From Rhynchonema sp. JSB1_4 (taxonomy: Eukaryota > Nematoda > Chromadorea > Monhysterida > Xyalidae): a stretch of DNA of 64,000 bases. Under the pieces are notes generated by a model that saw only the letters and a list, made by a program, of their open reading frames with translations, had not been told where the DNA came from and ran no database searches. The position numbers and the translations under genes are program-made. The DNA lies in NCBI GenBank assembly GCA_030248065.1, contig JASAMV010006729.1, positions 27,463-91,462 of the forward strand. The letters are read 5' to 3'. Positions 46,906-57,959 of the stretch are shown here, in pieces (position 1 is the stretch's first letter; each line of letters opens with the position of its first letter).

Positions 46906-49900
46906 ATGAGGCTTCCAGTTCTTTTCTTCGGCATTTTGACGTTGGGTGAGTAATGTTTAGCTGCACCATATTGGGCGAAACATCGAAAAAGAAGTGAACC
47001 GAACTTCAGCATCAGCAACCGTTCACGATGACGGTTTCCTGGGCCAAAAGGTGGCCAATGTGCGCGTGGCTGAATATTTGAACAACGGCGTAAAGCTGAT
47101 TTGGGATCATCTCTATGGTGAACACGACCGTACGTTTACGTTTCCAGGACCTTTGTCCAGTTTCTTCGCGGTTCAGGTTTTTTTGTGGTCGGACAAACTT
47201 TCACACTTTTTTGGGGTCACTCGGCCATCTGGTGCGTTCGCACTGACGATGACCTGGTGCATCGGTCGTTCGCATGCTGCACAATTGACATGCAGTTACA
47301 GACACGCGCTATGTGGTTCGATTCCGCAAATACGAAGAGCGTAATCCGCTCAACATCAATGTGCATCGGACAATCGAATTCCCGAACAAAGTGGCCATCT
47401 TGTCCAATCTGGACACCGGTGCAACCTATGAAGTGCAAGTGGCCGTCAGGGATGTCGCCAACACCATACAGGGTGTGAGCTTGGGACTACTGATCTGGTG
47501 AGAGAGTCTGTTGTCGGGTTTCATGTGACTATTACCAATCCGTATCATACGATGTTTTTCCAGTCGCCAAAGTTTTGTTTGTGTACATACTTCCTGAAGA
47601 AGATATTTGCTTGCGCGATCCGGCCTGCTTTCAAGGAGGACGAGGTCATCGTCCGTGCAGCCGCATGTGTCACCACAAAGAGCATTTATATGTATAGCAC
47701 TTTCATCCCAGTACGGTCCGTTCTCCGACAAGTTCCTGTTCACCGTTCGGGACCCAAATAATCCAAACATCAACCCGGAAACGCCACGAAATTTCGAAGC
47801 GTTCGTCATGATGGGCAGTCAAAGTGGTCTGCGCGTGTATTGGGAGTTCCACAAAGAGGAGCTGAATGAAAGACATCAGCGTTGGTGATCGTTTCAGATT
47901 CTGAGCTGCGAAACCTTATCGTGCACACATTGAAACATCAACTTGCAGAGCTGCTCTACTTCAAACTGTTGTGGCGAGAGGTGGGCAGCAATCACACGCA
48001 TCAAGTCTTCGTTGACAAACCGTTTGGAGACTATTTCTTCACGCAATCGTTCATGTTTGGCAAAAGCTATGATTTGGAACTGACAGCTCAGTTGAGCGCA
48101 ACTGACAAATCGCAACCTGCACGACTAACGGCTCAATTGCCTCGTGGTGAGCGTGATGAATATTGGTATGGTACCGGCACAATGAGGCCTGGTGCACCCC
48201 AATTTGCAAGCCCAAGAAACCTAAGCGATAGTATCCTCTTTGTCAGGAAACACTCTCTGTCTTTGTGCGCAGTATTATGTCCCGATGAATATTGTAGAAC
48301 GCTTATCTTTATCCCCAGTAGTCAATCTTCCGCCTTTACCGTGGTGAATACTTATGTTAAAGTGATCGAAAATGCTGAGTCCGCTGATCATGTCACAATA
48401 CAGAGGGTAGACGGTACTAATTTTATTGCTGTGATCTATTTTCGCCCAAACGAATCTTTTTCCACATTCCGTCGCAGAGTCCGAAATGTTGAATCTGGTC
48501 GGCAACCCGACGTTTACGTTCGACAAAAATGACGCTGGAAAAATGACGATGTCATTCAATGTGACGAGAGCGTTGAAACATTTGGTCAAAGGTTGGTTGC
48601 CAATCAGTTTCCAGTTTGGTGATCTATGTACATATGTATATGTAATTCATCTCTGATCACTTTTTCCAATTTCCAGATTACTACCTGACGTACACGGCAA
48701 GTTCAGGCGAGCAAGCGCCCCCTCACTACCAATGGTCACAGAAAAGAGCACAAAAATTGAGGGATGGTGAAGTGACAGCGACACTGACCGGTCTGCACCC
48801 GGACACCAAGTACATGTTCCTAATTGTGATTGAGTTGGACCACGTGACCACGAGGTTGATGGCTCCGATGCGATATGACATCAAGACACAGCCAGGTTGC
48901 CGTTTTTAAATTTCAGGTTTGTTAGAAGTCCAGGACCTGAATCGTGTTCCTATAATTCCAGAGAACATGCTAAATGAGCCGAAAATCAGCTTCGAAGGAA
49001 TGGATACTGTGTTGAACTGGACGCTCAGGCAGAAATTCGTCGACACGCCGATATACAGTAAGCAAGTTTATCGAAACAAGAATCAAATAAATATAAAAAG
49101 AAAGTAAAAGCAAACCGCGGTGATAATTTTAGGTTTCGAGGTGTTTGTGAACACAGCCAACGACATGCCGTGCTGCAACGGTTGGACCAAGTATCCGCTG
49201 CCAGTGCCGTCCGACCGACGGATGACCGAGTTTTCTGTCGAGATCGACGATATTCGACCCAACTCGCCATTCACGTTTCGCATCGACACCATATTACTTA
49301 ATCGGACTCGAGTCAATGGTACCAATAGAGTGGCGATAGCACCAGGTCGGTCGGACAAATCCAAGGACCGGAGATGAACCCATCGTTTCATTAATATGCA
49401 GCAAGTTTCAGATTTCGAATTGATTGCCCGCGCACGAATGGTGCATAAGTTGGGCTTCCTCTCCGCACCAAACACTCTCACAGTTTCCATACAACGACTC
49501 GATCCAAACATCGACATGGATACAATAAAAAGTAAAGGCAAACTACACCAACATGAGCTCGATTTCGCAGCTGGCAGAAGAGTGAAACATTCACACGTGG
49601 CTGCTATTTGGTAAATGTTACACGTTGAAGAATACAGAATGGAGCATGATGATTTTCTCTTTCTATTCGCTTTGAATACAGGCCACGTTCGAAATCGGGC
49701 TCGTGTTGGTGTAGTTCGCCTTTATGTGTCATTGTCATATTCACGATACCAAAGAAAGCTGACACTGAAGAAATATTTTGACGGGCTCGGGTTTCGGGTC
49801 TAACTATGTATGTACTATCTATACTACTAAAACAGGAAGGCGTATGTATGTATGTCTGTCTGTGGCCCCCTCCCTCTCTTTTCACTCTCCTCTCTTTCCC

Positions 49901-51887
49901 TTCCCTCCCTCCTTTTTTCTTTCCTTTCCCCTTCCTTCCCTGTTCTCTTCTCTTTCCTTCTTTTTCCAATTTTCACTCTCCTCTCTTTCCCTTCCTTCCC
50001 TCCTTTTTTCTTTCCTTTCCCCTTCCTTCCCTTTTCTCTTCTCTTTCCTTCTTTTTTCCAATTCCCCTTTTCCCCCTTCTTGACCTCCGCTCCTCTTTTT
50101 TCTTCCGTCCTTCTCAGGCCAGTCTCCTCTCTTTCCCTTCCCTCCCACCTTTCTCAAGCCCATTTTCCACTCTCCCCCTCCTATTTTTAACTCCGTTTCC
50201 CCCCTTCCTTCCCTTTTCTCTTCTCTTTCCTTCTTTTTTCCAATTCCCTTTTCCCCCTTCTTGACCTCCTCTCCTCTTTCCCTTCCCTCCCACCTTTCTC
50301 AAGCCCATTTTCCACTCTCCCCCTCCTATTTTTAACTCCGTTTCCCCTTTGTTATCTTCCGTTTCTTTTCCACCGCGCTTCACTCTTTTCTTTCGTTTAC
50401 TCCTCTTCTTCTTTTAACCCTCTTTTTCCTTCCATCGTTTTTCCTTTCCATCCATTTCGCTTTTCATTTTCTCACTGATTTGATTTCAATGAACTGAGAT
50501 TATTTTCAACTTCTTGACCTCCCCTCCTCTTTTTTTCTTCCGTCCTTCTCAGGCCAGGCACGGCACGGGCGCGGCGCTGTAGCCGGGCCGTAGGCACGGG
50601 TCCCGTCTAGTTATTATGTATTTCTCGCGCTCATTTGGGGCTCATGTATATTGATTTGACGACCAGATTTGAAGACTTGATTTGACGACAGTACTATTAG
50701 CCCAAGTGTGCGGGTGCAGTGCCATCGGCACGATAATCATGGATGTTGAGTACCCGACCATGGTGCCTGATTTGAACCAAACCATACCGGTACCCACAAA
50801 CATTGCAGGTTTCATTGTGTTCCACACGACCGACATGGATCAACCGCGTGAGTCGTGGAGGAAGGCCCACATGGACAAACAACGTCGACAGGTCACACTG
50901 CACGACATTGCACCCGGCATGACGCAGTATTTGAAAGTGCTGCCCATTGGAATGGACAATTCGGCACCCGATACCAAATACGCGCTCACATTTGAAGTCG
51001 TACCACGTGCGTGTTTGGGAATGTTTTTAGGGTGTCTCTGGATGGTTTTAAGTAAAGTGGTGAATAAAGTGGAGGAACAGAGTGTAACAGTTGAAAACTG
51101 ACAACTCGGGCTCTGAATTGATGAGCTTTGACCTCAAATGCATCCTGGTGATCGGTCACCATGTTCATTAAACGACAAATGTGGTATTGGTCGCACAATG
51201 ACTATATGAGAATCCATCCAAAACTTTTCCTGAATTGACAAGCCAGAAAATTCAAATTGACATTGCGCGGCAACGTGTAATCACACATAACACATGCAGT
51301 AAATGAAATGTTTGAGACGTTCAAAACGTGGTTGATTTGCTGGTTTATTTTCAGATGAAAATGCTTTGTAAGAAATACAAATATGTAGCTTGGTGGTTAA
51401 GCATGGCTCAACTGTTGAATCCTGAAAGTCAAGGTGGTTTTGGACGGATTCTCATATGGTCATTGTGCGACCAATATCAACACTAGTGCTTGTTTATTTC
51501 GATTCGTCAACCGAATCACCAGTACTGATCACCTAGACGGTTCTTGAAACTATAGGGGTTCCACGATGGGTGCCCATATTTAAGGTCAAAGCGCAACTTT
51601 ATGGATGATCTTTGAATGGAACAAGGATGAACTTCCAGCATGAATAACGTTTTTGCCAAAAAACATCGTTGTTTTCAGCTGACCACCACAGAGCCCATCC
51701 CACCACTACGACGACAGCCCCGACCAATCCACCATTATGCCTGTCAAGTTGTACACCCAGCAACACCACCTCGTGTCCGATGGGTCATCTTTGTGTCCCG
51801 GACAGATCCAATCACGCAAAGGGCTGGTGCATGAACATGGACATGATCAATCAGATAAAGACACTCAATGTATACAGTTTGAAATAA
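46906..51887 (+). CDS. Secreted multi-fibronectin-III protein with Cys-rich tail
   Basis: Twelve exons: 46906-46945, 47010-47129, 47296-47474, 47712-47880, 47949-48146, 48478-48591, 48677-48895, 48917-49057, 49133-49345, 49412-49531, 50692-51006, 51679-51887; 678 residues. The first exon is a signal peptide (MRLPVLFFGILTL). About five fibronectin-III-like repeats follow: YVVRFRKYEERN with LDTGATYEVQVAVRD and YGPFSDKFLFTV; LRVYWEF with DLELTAQLS; YYLTYTAS with LHPDTKYMFLIVIE; FEVFVNTANDM with IRPNSPFTFRIDTI; and GFIVFHTTD with IAPGMTQYLKVLPIG. The last exon is Thr-rich then Cys-rich (CPMGHLCVPD, KGWCMN). Ten of eleven introns are phase 1, as expected for domain shuffling. Extracellular adhesion or matrix role inferred; no orthologue recognised. 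Exon 11's acceptor was chosen for phase. Confidence 0.75.
49818..50610. mobile_element. Non-autonomous Helitron, 793 bp
   Basis: Starts TCTATACTACTAAAACAGG directly after an A and ends CCCGTCTAG directly before a T, the A/T insertion and TC...CTRR termini of Helitrons. A GC-rich stretch able to form hairpins (ACGGGTCCCGT, GCGCGGCGCTGTAGCC) precedes the CTAG. The body, 49868-50540, is an almost pure pyrimidine tract made of partly repeated CTTTCCCTTCCTTCCC blocks. It has no Rep/helicase gene and lies in intron 10 of the FN3 gene. Confidence 0.75.
51187..51474. mobile_element. Family D element D2, TA-flanked MITE
   Basis: TTGGTCGCACAATGACTATA at the left; the right end carries TCATTGTGCGACCAA; TA on both sides. 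Adjacent TGAGAATCC/GGATTCTCA is also inverted. Second copy of the element seen at 26924; it lies in intron 11 of the FN3 gene. Confidence 0.85.
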
Positions 51888-52346
51888 TGAATTGTTTGAA
51901 AAATATGGATCTTGATTTTTTATCACGCAACCTTAGTTATTAGCAACGTAACATGCCGTGTTTTTTCTACTATAGTAAATTTCCAAATTCGCTGCCGCGC
52001 ACAGTAAAATACGCCCCATAGTTAATGTCAAGTTATAAACCCTAACGATAACCATGCGCTGTTCTGAAACATTGCGCGCAGCTGCCTGGCTGGCTGGCAA
52101 GCTGCGTATGTGTTGGCTGACAGAATGTTTCAGAAGTTGATTTTCGGGTTTAGAACCTGACATCACCATAACTATGGGGCGTATTTTACTGTGTGGCAGC
52201 GAATTTGGAAATTTACTATACCATGTTGGAAATAATGAGTGACTGACCATGTTTTTCGGAACAACAAGTTTACAAGAAGTCATTTCGTATTGACATCGAA
52301 CTTCAATAATCAAGAACATTATCTGAATTCATCAGGCAGTGTCATC

Positions 52347-54008
52347 ATGTTCGACCTGTTCTCCGGCAAGAAGGAGAAAAGTTGGTGATAGTGATCAAAA
52401 CCATCATTTAATTTTAATTTTTGAACATTGAAAATAAAATAACAGGTTCTGATTATGCTTCAAATTTGCAGAGAATTTCCCAAAACGCAAAAAATCGCGA
52501 AGCAAACACAAACACAAACAAAAGCACAAACATGGTCGGTCGGGCAGTTCGAGTCGTCGAAAGACGGAGACCTGGGAAGAACGACGGGCCAGAAGGGAAA
52601 GGTATATACGGTATTTGGTCATTGAGTGAAACATCACAGTTTCAGCTTGGGTTTACACAGAGACTGTGAAACAGTAAATGTTAATAAACAAATAAATGTT
52701 TGATGTTTCACACTAGTATATCCAGTTGTTACAAAAAGAAAGAAGAGTTTAACAGGAGACGCAAACGCAAAGAACGGCACCGACTGCGCAAGGAGAAACG
52801 GGAAAAAGAGAAGCGAGCGGCGGAGGAACGCAGTAAGAGCAAGAGGGAAAGCGAGAAGCAGAAGGAAGAAGATAGGGAACGACGACGCAGGACGAAGACC
52901 AAGATGAAGAAAGCAGACCATCGCGGTCCGAAGAGCACCGATGAAACCGTCGGGTCCACTGACGAGGTACGCTGATGAACTGTCAACAATACTTTCTATG
53001 ATGATGGGATTTGGCTCGATGTGTGACATTCTTAGTGAGCGATATTTCGGGATGATCTCGACTTGCATTCCCCATAAATTATTGTTAGATGTGTGAAAAA
53101 ACTTATCTGCGAATCGATATTACTGCAGAACAAGACCTGATATAGTATCATCAAAAAGTAAGTCAATGTCAAACAAGTCGATCATACCCCACTTAACGTC
53201 AGCCACGTTATCGATAGGCATGACAACAACCGTGTTCCAATCCAAACGTGTTGCTCTATTCTATTGACATCTCCAAGCAAGTTTCAGAGCACATCAACTT
53301 CCGAATCCGAATCGCTCACGAAATCGACCGATCATCTGGGAACGTATGGTTCCGTAAGTGGAAATAAATCGATCAATCCAAATGGATTACGATCATAAAA
53401 TTCCCGATTGATTACAGACATCCGACACAACGATATCGGCCGGCAGCGTCACGGGTCGATTCAATGTGTTTCGGGAGACGCCGTTGCCAAAAATGAAGGG
53501 TTTCCTGATTGAATTGCGTGACGCGGTGCGCGACGATCCAAATTGTGAGGCGCGAAAGGCGAATATCGATTGGCTGATGAATAAGGACAGTTAGTTGATC
53601 CGTGACCTGAACGCTTTTATTGGATGTTCTGGCAAAAAATGCATCTTTTTTGTTCCAACGACAGAAGTCGACCCGGAGTCGGATCGCAAGAAAGTGGCGC
53701 ATCACGCGCGTGGCGCCCTCGCCGGAATGGACATGTCGCGCGACCTGGTGATTTCGTGTCTGCAGAAGCAGCTGCAATGGCAGATCATCAGCAGTAATGA
53801 GGCAAGAAAACTTGCGAAATTCAGCTTTGTTTCAATAATTAAAGAAAATAAAGTATATGTTCATTTTCAGTACGACAAGTTGATGCAGACGTTGCAGTGC
53901 GACAGTAGCGCGATCCAGTACATTCCATTCGATCAGGTGGCCGCTGAATTGCAGAAATATGTCAGCAAACGAATTAGTGAACGTGGAATGATTGTCACCA
54001 AAGTTTAG
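52347..54008 (+). CDS. Uncharacterised basic, coiled-coil protein
   Basis: Seven exons: 52347-52380, 52472-52601, 52726-52966, 53288-53353, 53418-53589, 53665-53801, 53871-54008; 305 residues, all junctions in phase. It starts MFDLFSGKKEK. Residues about 12-130 are a very basic Lys/Arg/Glu stretch (FNRRRKRKERHRLRKEKRE) likely helical and possibly nuclear. A Ser/Thr linker follows, then a conserved-looking globular part: GRFNVFRETPLPKMKGFLIE, LVISCLQKQLQWQI, YIPFDQVAAELQKYVSKR. The last intron (53802-53870) begins with GC not GT, is 69 bp long and has no in-frame stop, so it could also be retained. I recognise no family. Confidence 0.7.
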
Positions 54009-54495
54009 CTGGTCATTGGATATATGTAAACATAGAAAATCGTAAAGCTCTTTAGTTGCTTAAAATGTTTGTGTAACAGAACGGTATATGTGCAGCTACG
54101 TAAACGTATGTTGGTGAAAGGTAATTTGACCGGATGCATTTGGTGATGTGATGTGTCGATTACAATCGTTGATCTCTGAATACCAAACATTAGTGATTTA
54201 CTGAACAGTTGTGGCAAAATGTAGTGACAATGGGTGGTGTCGGCAATCAGTAAACGTGGAATTGGCAGAAATGACAATACTTGATTTACAAGAGTAGCGA
54301 ATCAAGGAAAAACTGTGAATTTTTTAAAATGCGGCACAAACTTAAGATCAGATCAAGCAAAATGGTTTTCACAAGCTCGAAGAATTGGAACGAAAGGGTA
54401 ACACAAAGTACACATGCAGGCGGTAAAAACCGAGTCATACGAACTTTGTGCGTTGATCTACACGAAAAGAAAGAGATCAGGCAATCGGGCAGGGC
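54009..54495. other. 3' flank, no gene recognised
   Basis: Unique sequence with short unremarkable frames, up to the A4 insertion. Confidence 0.4.
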
Positions 54496-54897
54496 CAGTG
54501 TAGTTCCTGGTCCGGCGCGGCGGTTAGTGTACCTACCCCTTTTTTCCGTGCGGCGGTTAGTGTACCTCCCTGGGGGGGGGGGAAGGGGGGGGGAAGACCC
54601 AAATCCAGGAAAAAGTCACTTTTTGGGGTAGAAAATTTGACCGATTTTTGGCCCTTTTTGGAAAAAATTCTTCATAAAAAGGGTATTTTGGCGACTTTTG
54701 ACATCATTGACCTAAAAATCACTCATTTTAGGCCTAAAAATGCCCATTTTAGGCCTAAAAATGCCAATTTTAGGCAAAAATTGAGGCGGTTAGTGTACCT
54801 GGCGCGGCGGTTAGTGTACTAGTGTACCTTGGTCGCGGCGGTTAGTGTACCTTAGGGGGGGGGACCCCCCCTCCCCCCCCCCCCAGGAACTACACTG
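54496..54897. mobile_element. hAT-like family A element A4, intact
   Basis: 402 bp, ends CAGTGTAGTTCCTGG and CCAGGAACTACACTG, perfect duplication GGCAGGGC (54488-54495 and 54898-54905). Four or more GGCGGTTAGTGTACC motifs sit near the ends around a centre with TTTTAGGCCTAAAAATG. Confidence 0.95.
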
Positions 54898-55041
54898 GGC
54901 AGGGCCTATAGGAGATAAAAATCTTTGGAAAATCATCCAGGTGCCCTTGATCATCAGGTTTAACCGTTACACAGCTGGCTGTGTGTGCATTAATTAATAC
55001 ACTACACGTGTGTGTATTAGACAGCAGCAGCGCTAGATATA

Positions 55042-55468
55042 CCGTATTGTCGGAAATAGAACCCCCCCCATTAATGGACCCACCCATTAATTGAACCCCC
55101 CTAAATGGCTCGAAATCAAAAATAGAACCCCCCCATTAATTGACCCCCCCCATTAATAGAACCCCACCCCCAACCTTCACCGTACCACAGATTAGTGGTA
55201 TGGTAGGGCTGTGTTGTTGTGTCAAACGTTGTTTAAGCTTGCGTACACAACAGAACACAGCTTTTTAAGCATAATTGCCGCTGTTAAAGGTAGAAAATAC
55301 CGAAAACAAGCCATTTTTAAGGGCATTATTAACAATGATTTTTTTCGTCGGGGGGCCAAATGAAAAATATAACCCCCCCAATAATTGACCCCCCCCCATA
55401 AATTGAACCCCCCCAAAATGACCCCAGTGAAAAAATAGACCCCCCGGGTTCTATTTCCGACAATACGG
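55042..55468. mobile_element. Family E element, intact, TA-flanked
   Basis: 427 bp, ends CCGTATTGTCGGAAATAGAA and its complement, TA on both sides (55040-55041 and 55469-55470). CCCCCCATTAATTGAACCCC-type units repeat at both ends. It serves as the reference copy for the split copies in bZIP intron 1. Confidence 0.85.
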
Positions 55469-55499
55469 TAAGTAGCAGCGGCTAGACGGGAGTGTGTGT

Positions 55500-55573
55500 C
55501 GGTTCGCTGGCTCAGCGGTGAAGGCGTTGGACTCGTGCCTGCGGTACCGCTGGTTCGAGTCCCGCCGGCGCCG
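55500..55573 (+). tRNA. tRNA-like sequence (probable pseudogene or SINE head)
   Basis: Contains an exact internal A box (TGGCTCAGCGG) and B box (GGTTCGAGTCC) 33 bases apart, followed by a T run at 55577 that could stop RNA polymerase III. The acceptor and anticodon stems pair poorly and no clean anticodon loop with U33 can be drawn, so a functional tRNA is unlikely. Confidence 0.5.
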
Positions 55574-55715
55574 GTGAAATTTTTTGTTTTTTTTGGCTTT
55601 TTTGGTTAAAACTAATTTATACATGCACAAAATGATGAGAACTAGTGTTTATAACAGTGAAATCGGGGTTGGGATGTCAAAACATAGCCATCATTTTTTG
55701 TTTGTTTTTTTTTGA

Positions 55716-55812
55716 GCTTAGCCTTAGGCTTGGGCTTAGGCTTTGGCTTAGGCTTAGGCCTAGGCTTAGGCTTAGGCTTAGGCCTACGCCTAGGCTTCTT
55801 GGGCTTGGGCTT
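55716..55812. repeat. Interstitial TTAGGC-like (nematode telomere-type) tract
   Basis: About 15 tandem hexamers, TTAGGC with GGGCTT, TTTGGC and CCTACG variants. TTAGGC is the nematode telomere repeat; the degeneracy indicates an old internal tract. Confidence 0.8.
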
Positions 55813-55914
55813 AAACGTAATCTGAAGCGGCTGGCCTCAAAACGCCGTTTTCTGTCTTTTATAGGCGTGGATGATTTTCCAAAGATTTTTAACTCCTCTT
55901 GGCAGGGCCGGATC

Positions 55915-56515
55915 CGCGCGATTTTTGGGAAAATAAGGTCGAAAAACACAGATTTTTGCCTTAAAAAAGTATAAAATTGCTTGTGAGAGGTATGATTTGG
56001 AGTTGTGAGAGGTAAGTACTCAACCCCCCCTCGGGTTTTGTGTATGTGTAGGTAAGTACTGAGAGGGGGGTAACCCCCCCCCAACCTCCCCCCCAGCCAC
56101 TACTATGGGTATCCCCCCGATGTCTGGCATGGTACAGTAGGTATCGCCCTATTTTCACCCCGGTACAGTAGAGGTATCCCCCCAAAAGTGCCAATTTTTG
56201 CCAAAAATGGCCAAAATTAGTGTAAAATCAGTGCCTTTTACCTCATGTACCCAAAATTCGCGCGCTACCAAATTTGGAGAAAAGTCATTTTTTGAGGTCG
56301 AAAATTTGGCTTATTTTTGCCCCTTTTTGGAAAAAATCTCAATAAAAAGGGTATTTTGGCGATCTTTGACGACATTGACATAAAAATCACTCATTTCAGG
56401 CCTAAAAATGCCTATTTTAGGCTAAAAGTTGCTTATTTTAGGGAAAAATTGGGGGAACAGACGTACCCGGAGGGGAACGGTGGGGCAGACGTACCATGGA
56501 GGGGGAACAGACGTA
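55915..56515. mobile_element. Fragments of families J, B and A
   Basis: GAGAGGTATGATTTGGAGTT and AGGTAAGTACTCAACC (55980-56070) match J; GGTACAGTAGGTATC (about 56130-56180) and ATTCGCGCGCTACC match half of B; then TTTTAGGCCTAAAAATG and GGGGGAACAGACGTACC match an A-like family. No complete ends. Confidence 0.65.
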
Positions 56516-56523
56516 CCCGAGGG

Positions 56524-56941
56524 CACTGTAGTGGCTGGGGGGGGATGGGGGGATTCCCCTAAGGGGTATCTATCTCGAGTCAACCCTTAGGGGGGGGAAG
56601 GGTATCTATCTCGAGCCGACCCTAAAGGGTATCTCGAGTAAGTAGATTTATGCTTTTCAAAGGCAAAAATGGGTGTTTTTCGACCTCGGAACCCCAAAAA
56701 ATCGCGCGCTCCGCGCGCAAACACCCAAAAATGGCCATTTTAGGCCAATTTTCGGCAAAAATGTCAAAAAGTACCTATTTTTAGGCCAATTTTGCAATAA
56801 AATTGCATGCAAAAAACGGCCTTTTTTCGCCTTTTGACGGACCATAGGGGTATCTTGGGTAGCCTCTGGGGGGTATCTCGAGTAACTCCGAAACCTTCCC
56901 CCCCTAGGGTATCTTGGGTCGATTGGCCTGCCACCACACTG
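56524..56941. mobile_element. hAT-like family N element with GGGTATCTATCTCGAG motifs
   Basis: 418 bp; left end CACTGTAGTGGCTGG, right end CCTGCCACCACACTG, perfect duplication CCCGAGGG (56516-56523 and 56942-56949). GGGTATCTCGAGT units near both ends; core CGCGCGCTCCGCGCGC at 56703-56718. Confidence 0.9.
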
Positions 56942-56947
56942 CCCGAG

Positions 56948-57371
56948 GGTATACTTGCGGGCCGGAAAAAAACCGTTTTTTTCGAAAAAAAACCGAAAAA
57001 AACCGTTTTTTTCCGAGGCCCGGAAAAATATCTTTTTATTTTTCCGGAAATTTTTCCAAGTGGGAACTTTTTAAAAAAAAACGGTTTTTTTCCAAAAATT
57101 TCCGAGAAATTTTCCAAGGTTGCGAAAGGACGTTGTCAAAACCAATGTAAATCGATGCTAAACAGTTCTAAATGAGCACTTTTTAATCTCCAAGTGCATT
57201 TTTAGCCTGTTTCAGACCATTTCCCGACAAAATTTTCTTCAAAATAGGCATTTTTGGACCGTGGGTATCCTTAAGTACTGGAAAAATATTTGAAAAAAAA
57301 CGGTTTTTTCTGGAAAGAAACGGTTTTTTCCAAAAATATAGGTATTTTGCGGAAAAATACGCAAGTATACC
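56948..57371. mobile_element. Inverted-repeat element O with AAAAAACCGTTTTTT units
   Basis: GGTATACTTGCG at the left and CGCAAGTATACC at the right. Between them AAACCGTTTTTTTCGAAAA units occur in clusters near both ends. Its boundaries abut the duplication of element N, so the order of insertion is unclear. Confidence 0.6.
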
Positions 57372-57426
57372 CGAGGGGGGGGACCCCTCCCCCTCTGCAA
57401 CTCCACTGGGCCAGTCCAGACCAGAG

Positions 57427-57872
57427 CAGTGCAGTGGCTGGGGGGGGGGGGGGGGGGGGGGTTCTCCCCCAATGGTACCCTACCCGCCCCGGCCTGGTAC
57501 GCTACCCCCCTACCCGCCCCGCTCTGGTACCCTACCCCCTACCCGCCCCGCCCTGGTACCCGACCCGCCCGATTTTTACCCCCCAACATGCCCATTTTTC
57601 AGTCAAAAATGCCCAAATTTCGACCGAAAACCCCAAAAAGTGCAAAAAATCTCGCGCTGCGCGCGATATATGCACTTTTTAGTACATAAAAACAGGCACC
57701 CGAAAAAACTTGTGTTGTACCCTACCCTACCCGCCCCGAAAAATCTCCCCCCCCCCCTCAAACCGGATTTCCCCCCCCCCCCCCCAATATCCCAGGTACA
57801 CTACCCCCCTACCCGCCCCGATTTTTTCCACCGATGTACCCAACCCGCCCCCCAAAAGTAGCCACAGCACTG
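57427..57872. mobile_element. hAT-like family C element C4, intact
   Basis: 446 bp, CAGTGCAGTGGCTGG to GTAGCCACAGCACTG, perfect duplication GACCAGAG (57419-57426 and 57873-57880). CCCTACCCGCCCC arrays; core CGCGCTGCGCGCG at 57653-57665. Confidence 0.95.
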
Positions 57873-57959
57873 GACCAGAGTACCTCCAACAACACTGGTC
57901 AAGGTTTAGGTTTTAAGGTTAAGGTTTAGGTTTAAGGTTCAGGTTAAGGTAAGGGTGGG

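Noticed and set aside
47426..47809. 127-codon minus-strand frame
   Set aside because: Antisense to FN3 exons and intron; the plus-strand model is supported by domain pattern and phases.
49778..50383. Long Pro/Ser/Phe-rich (+) and Lys/Glu/Gly-rich (-) open frames
   Set aside because: They arise from the C/T tract inside the Helitron, which lacks stop codons in several frames; no real composition or motifs.
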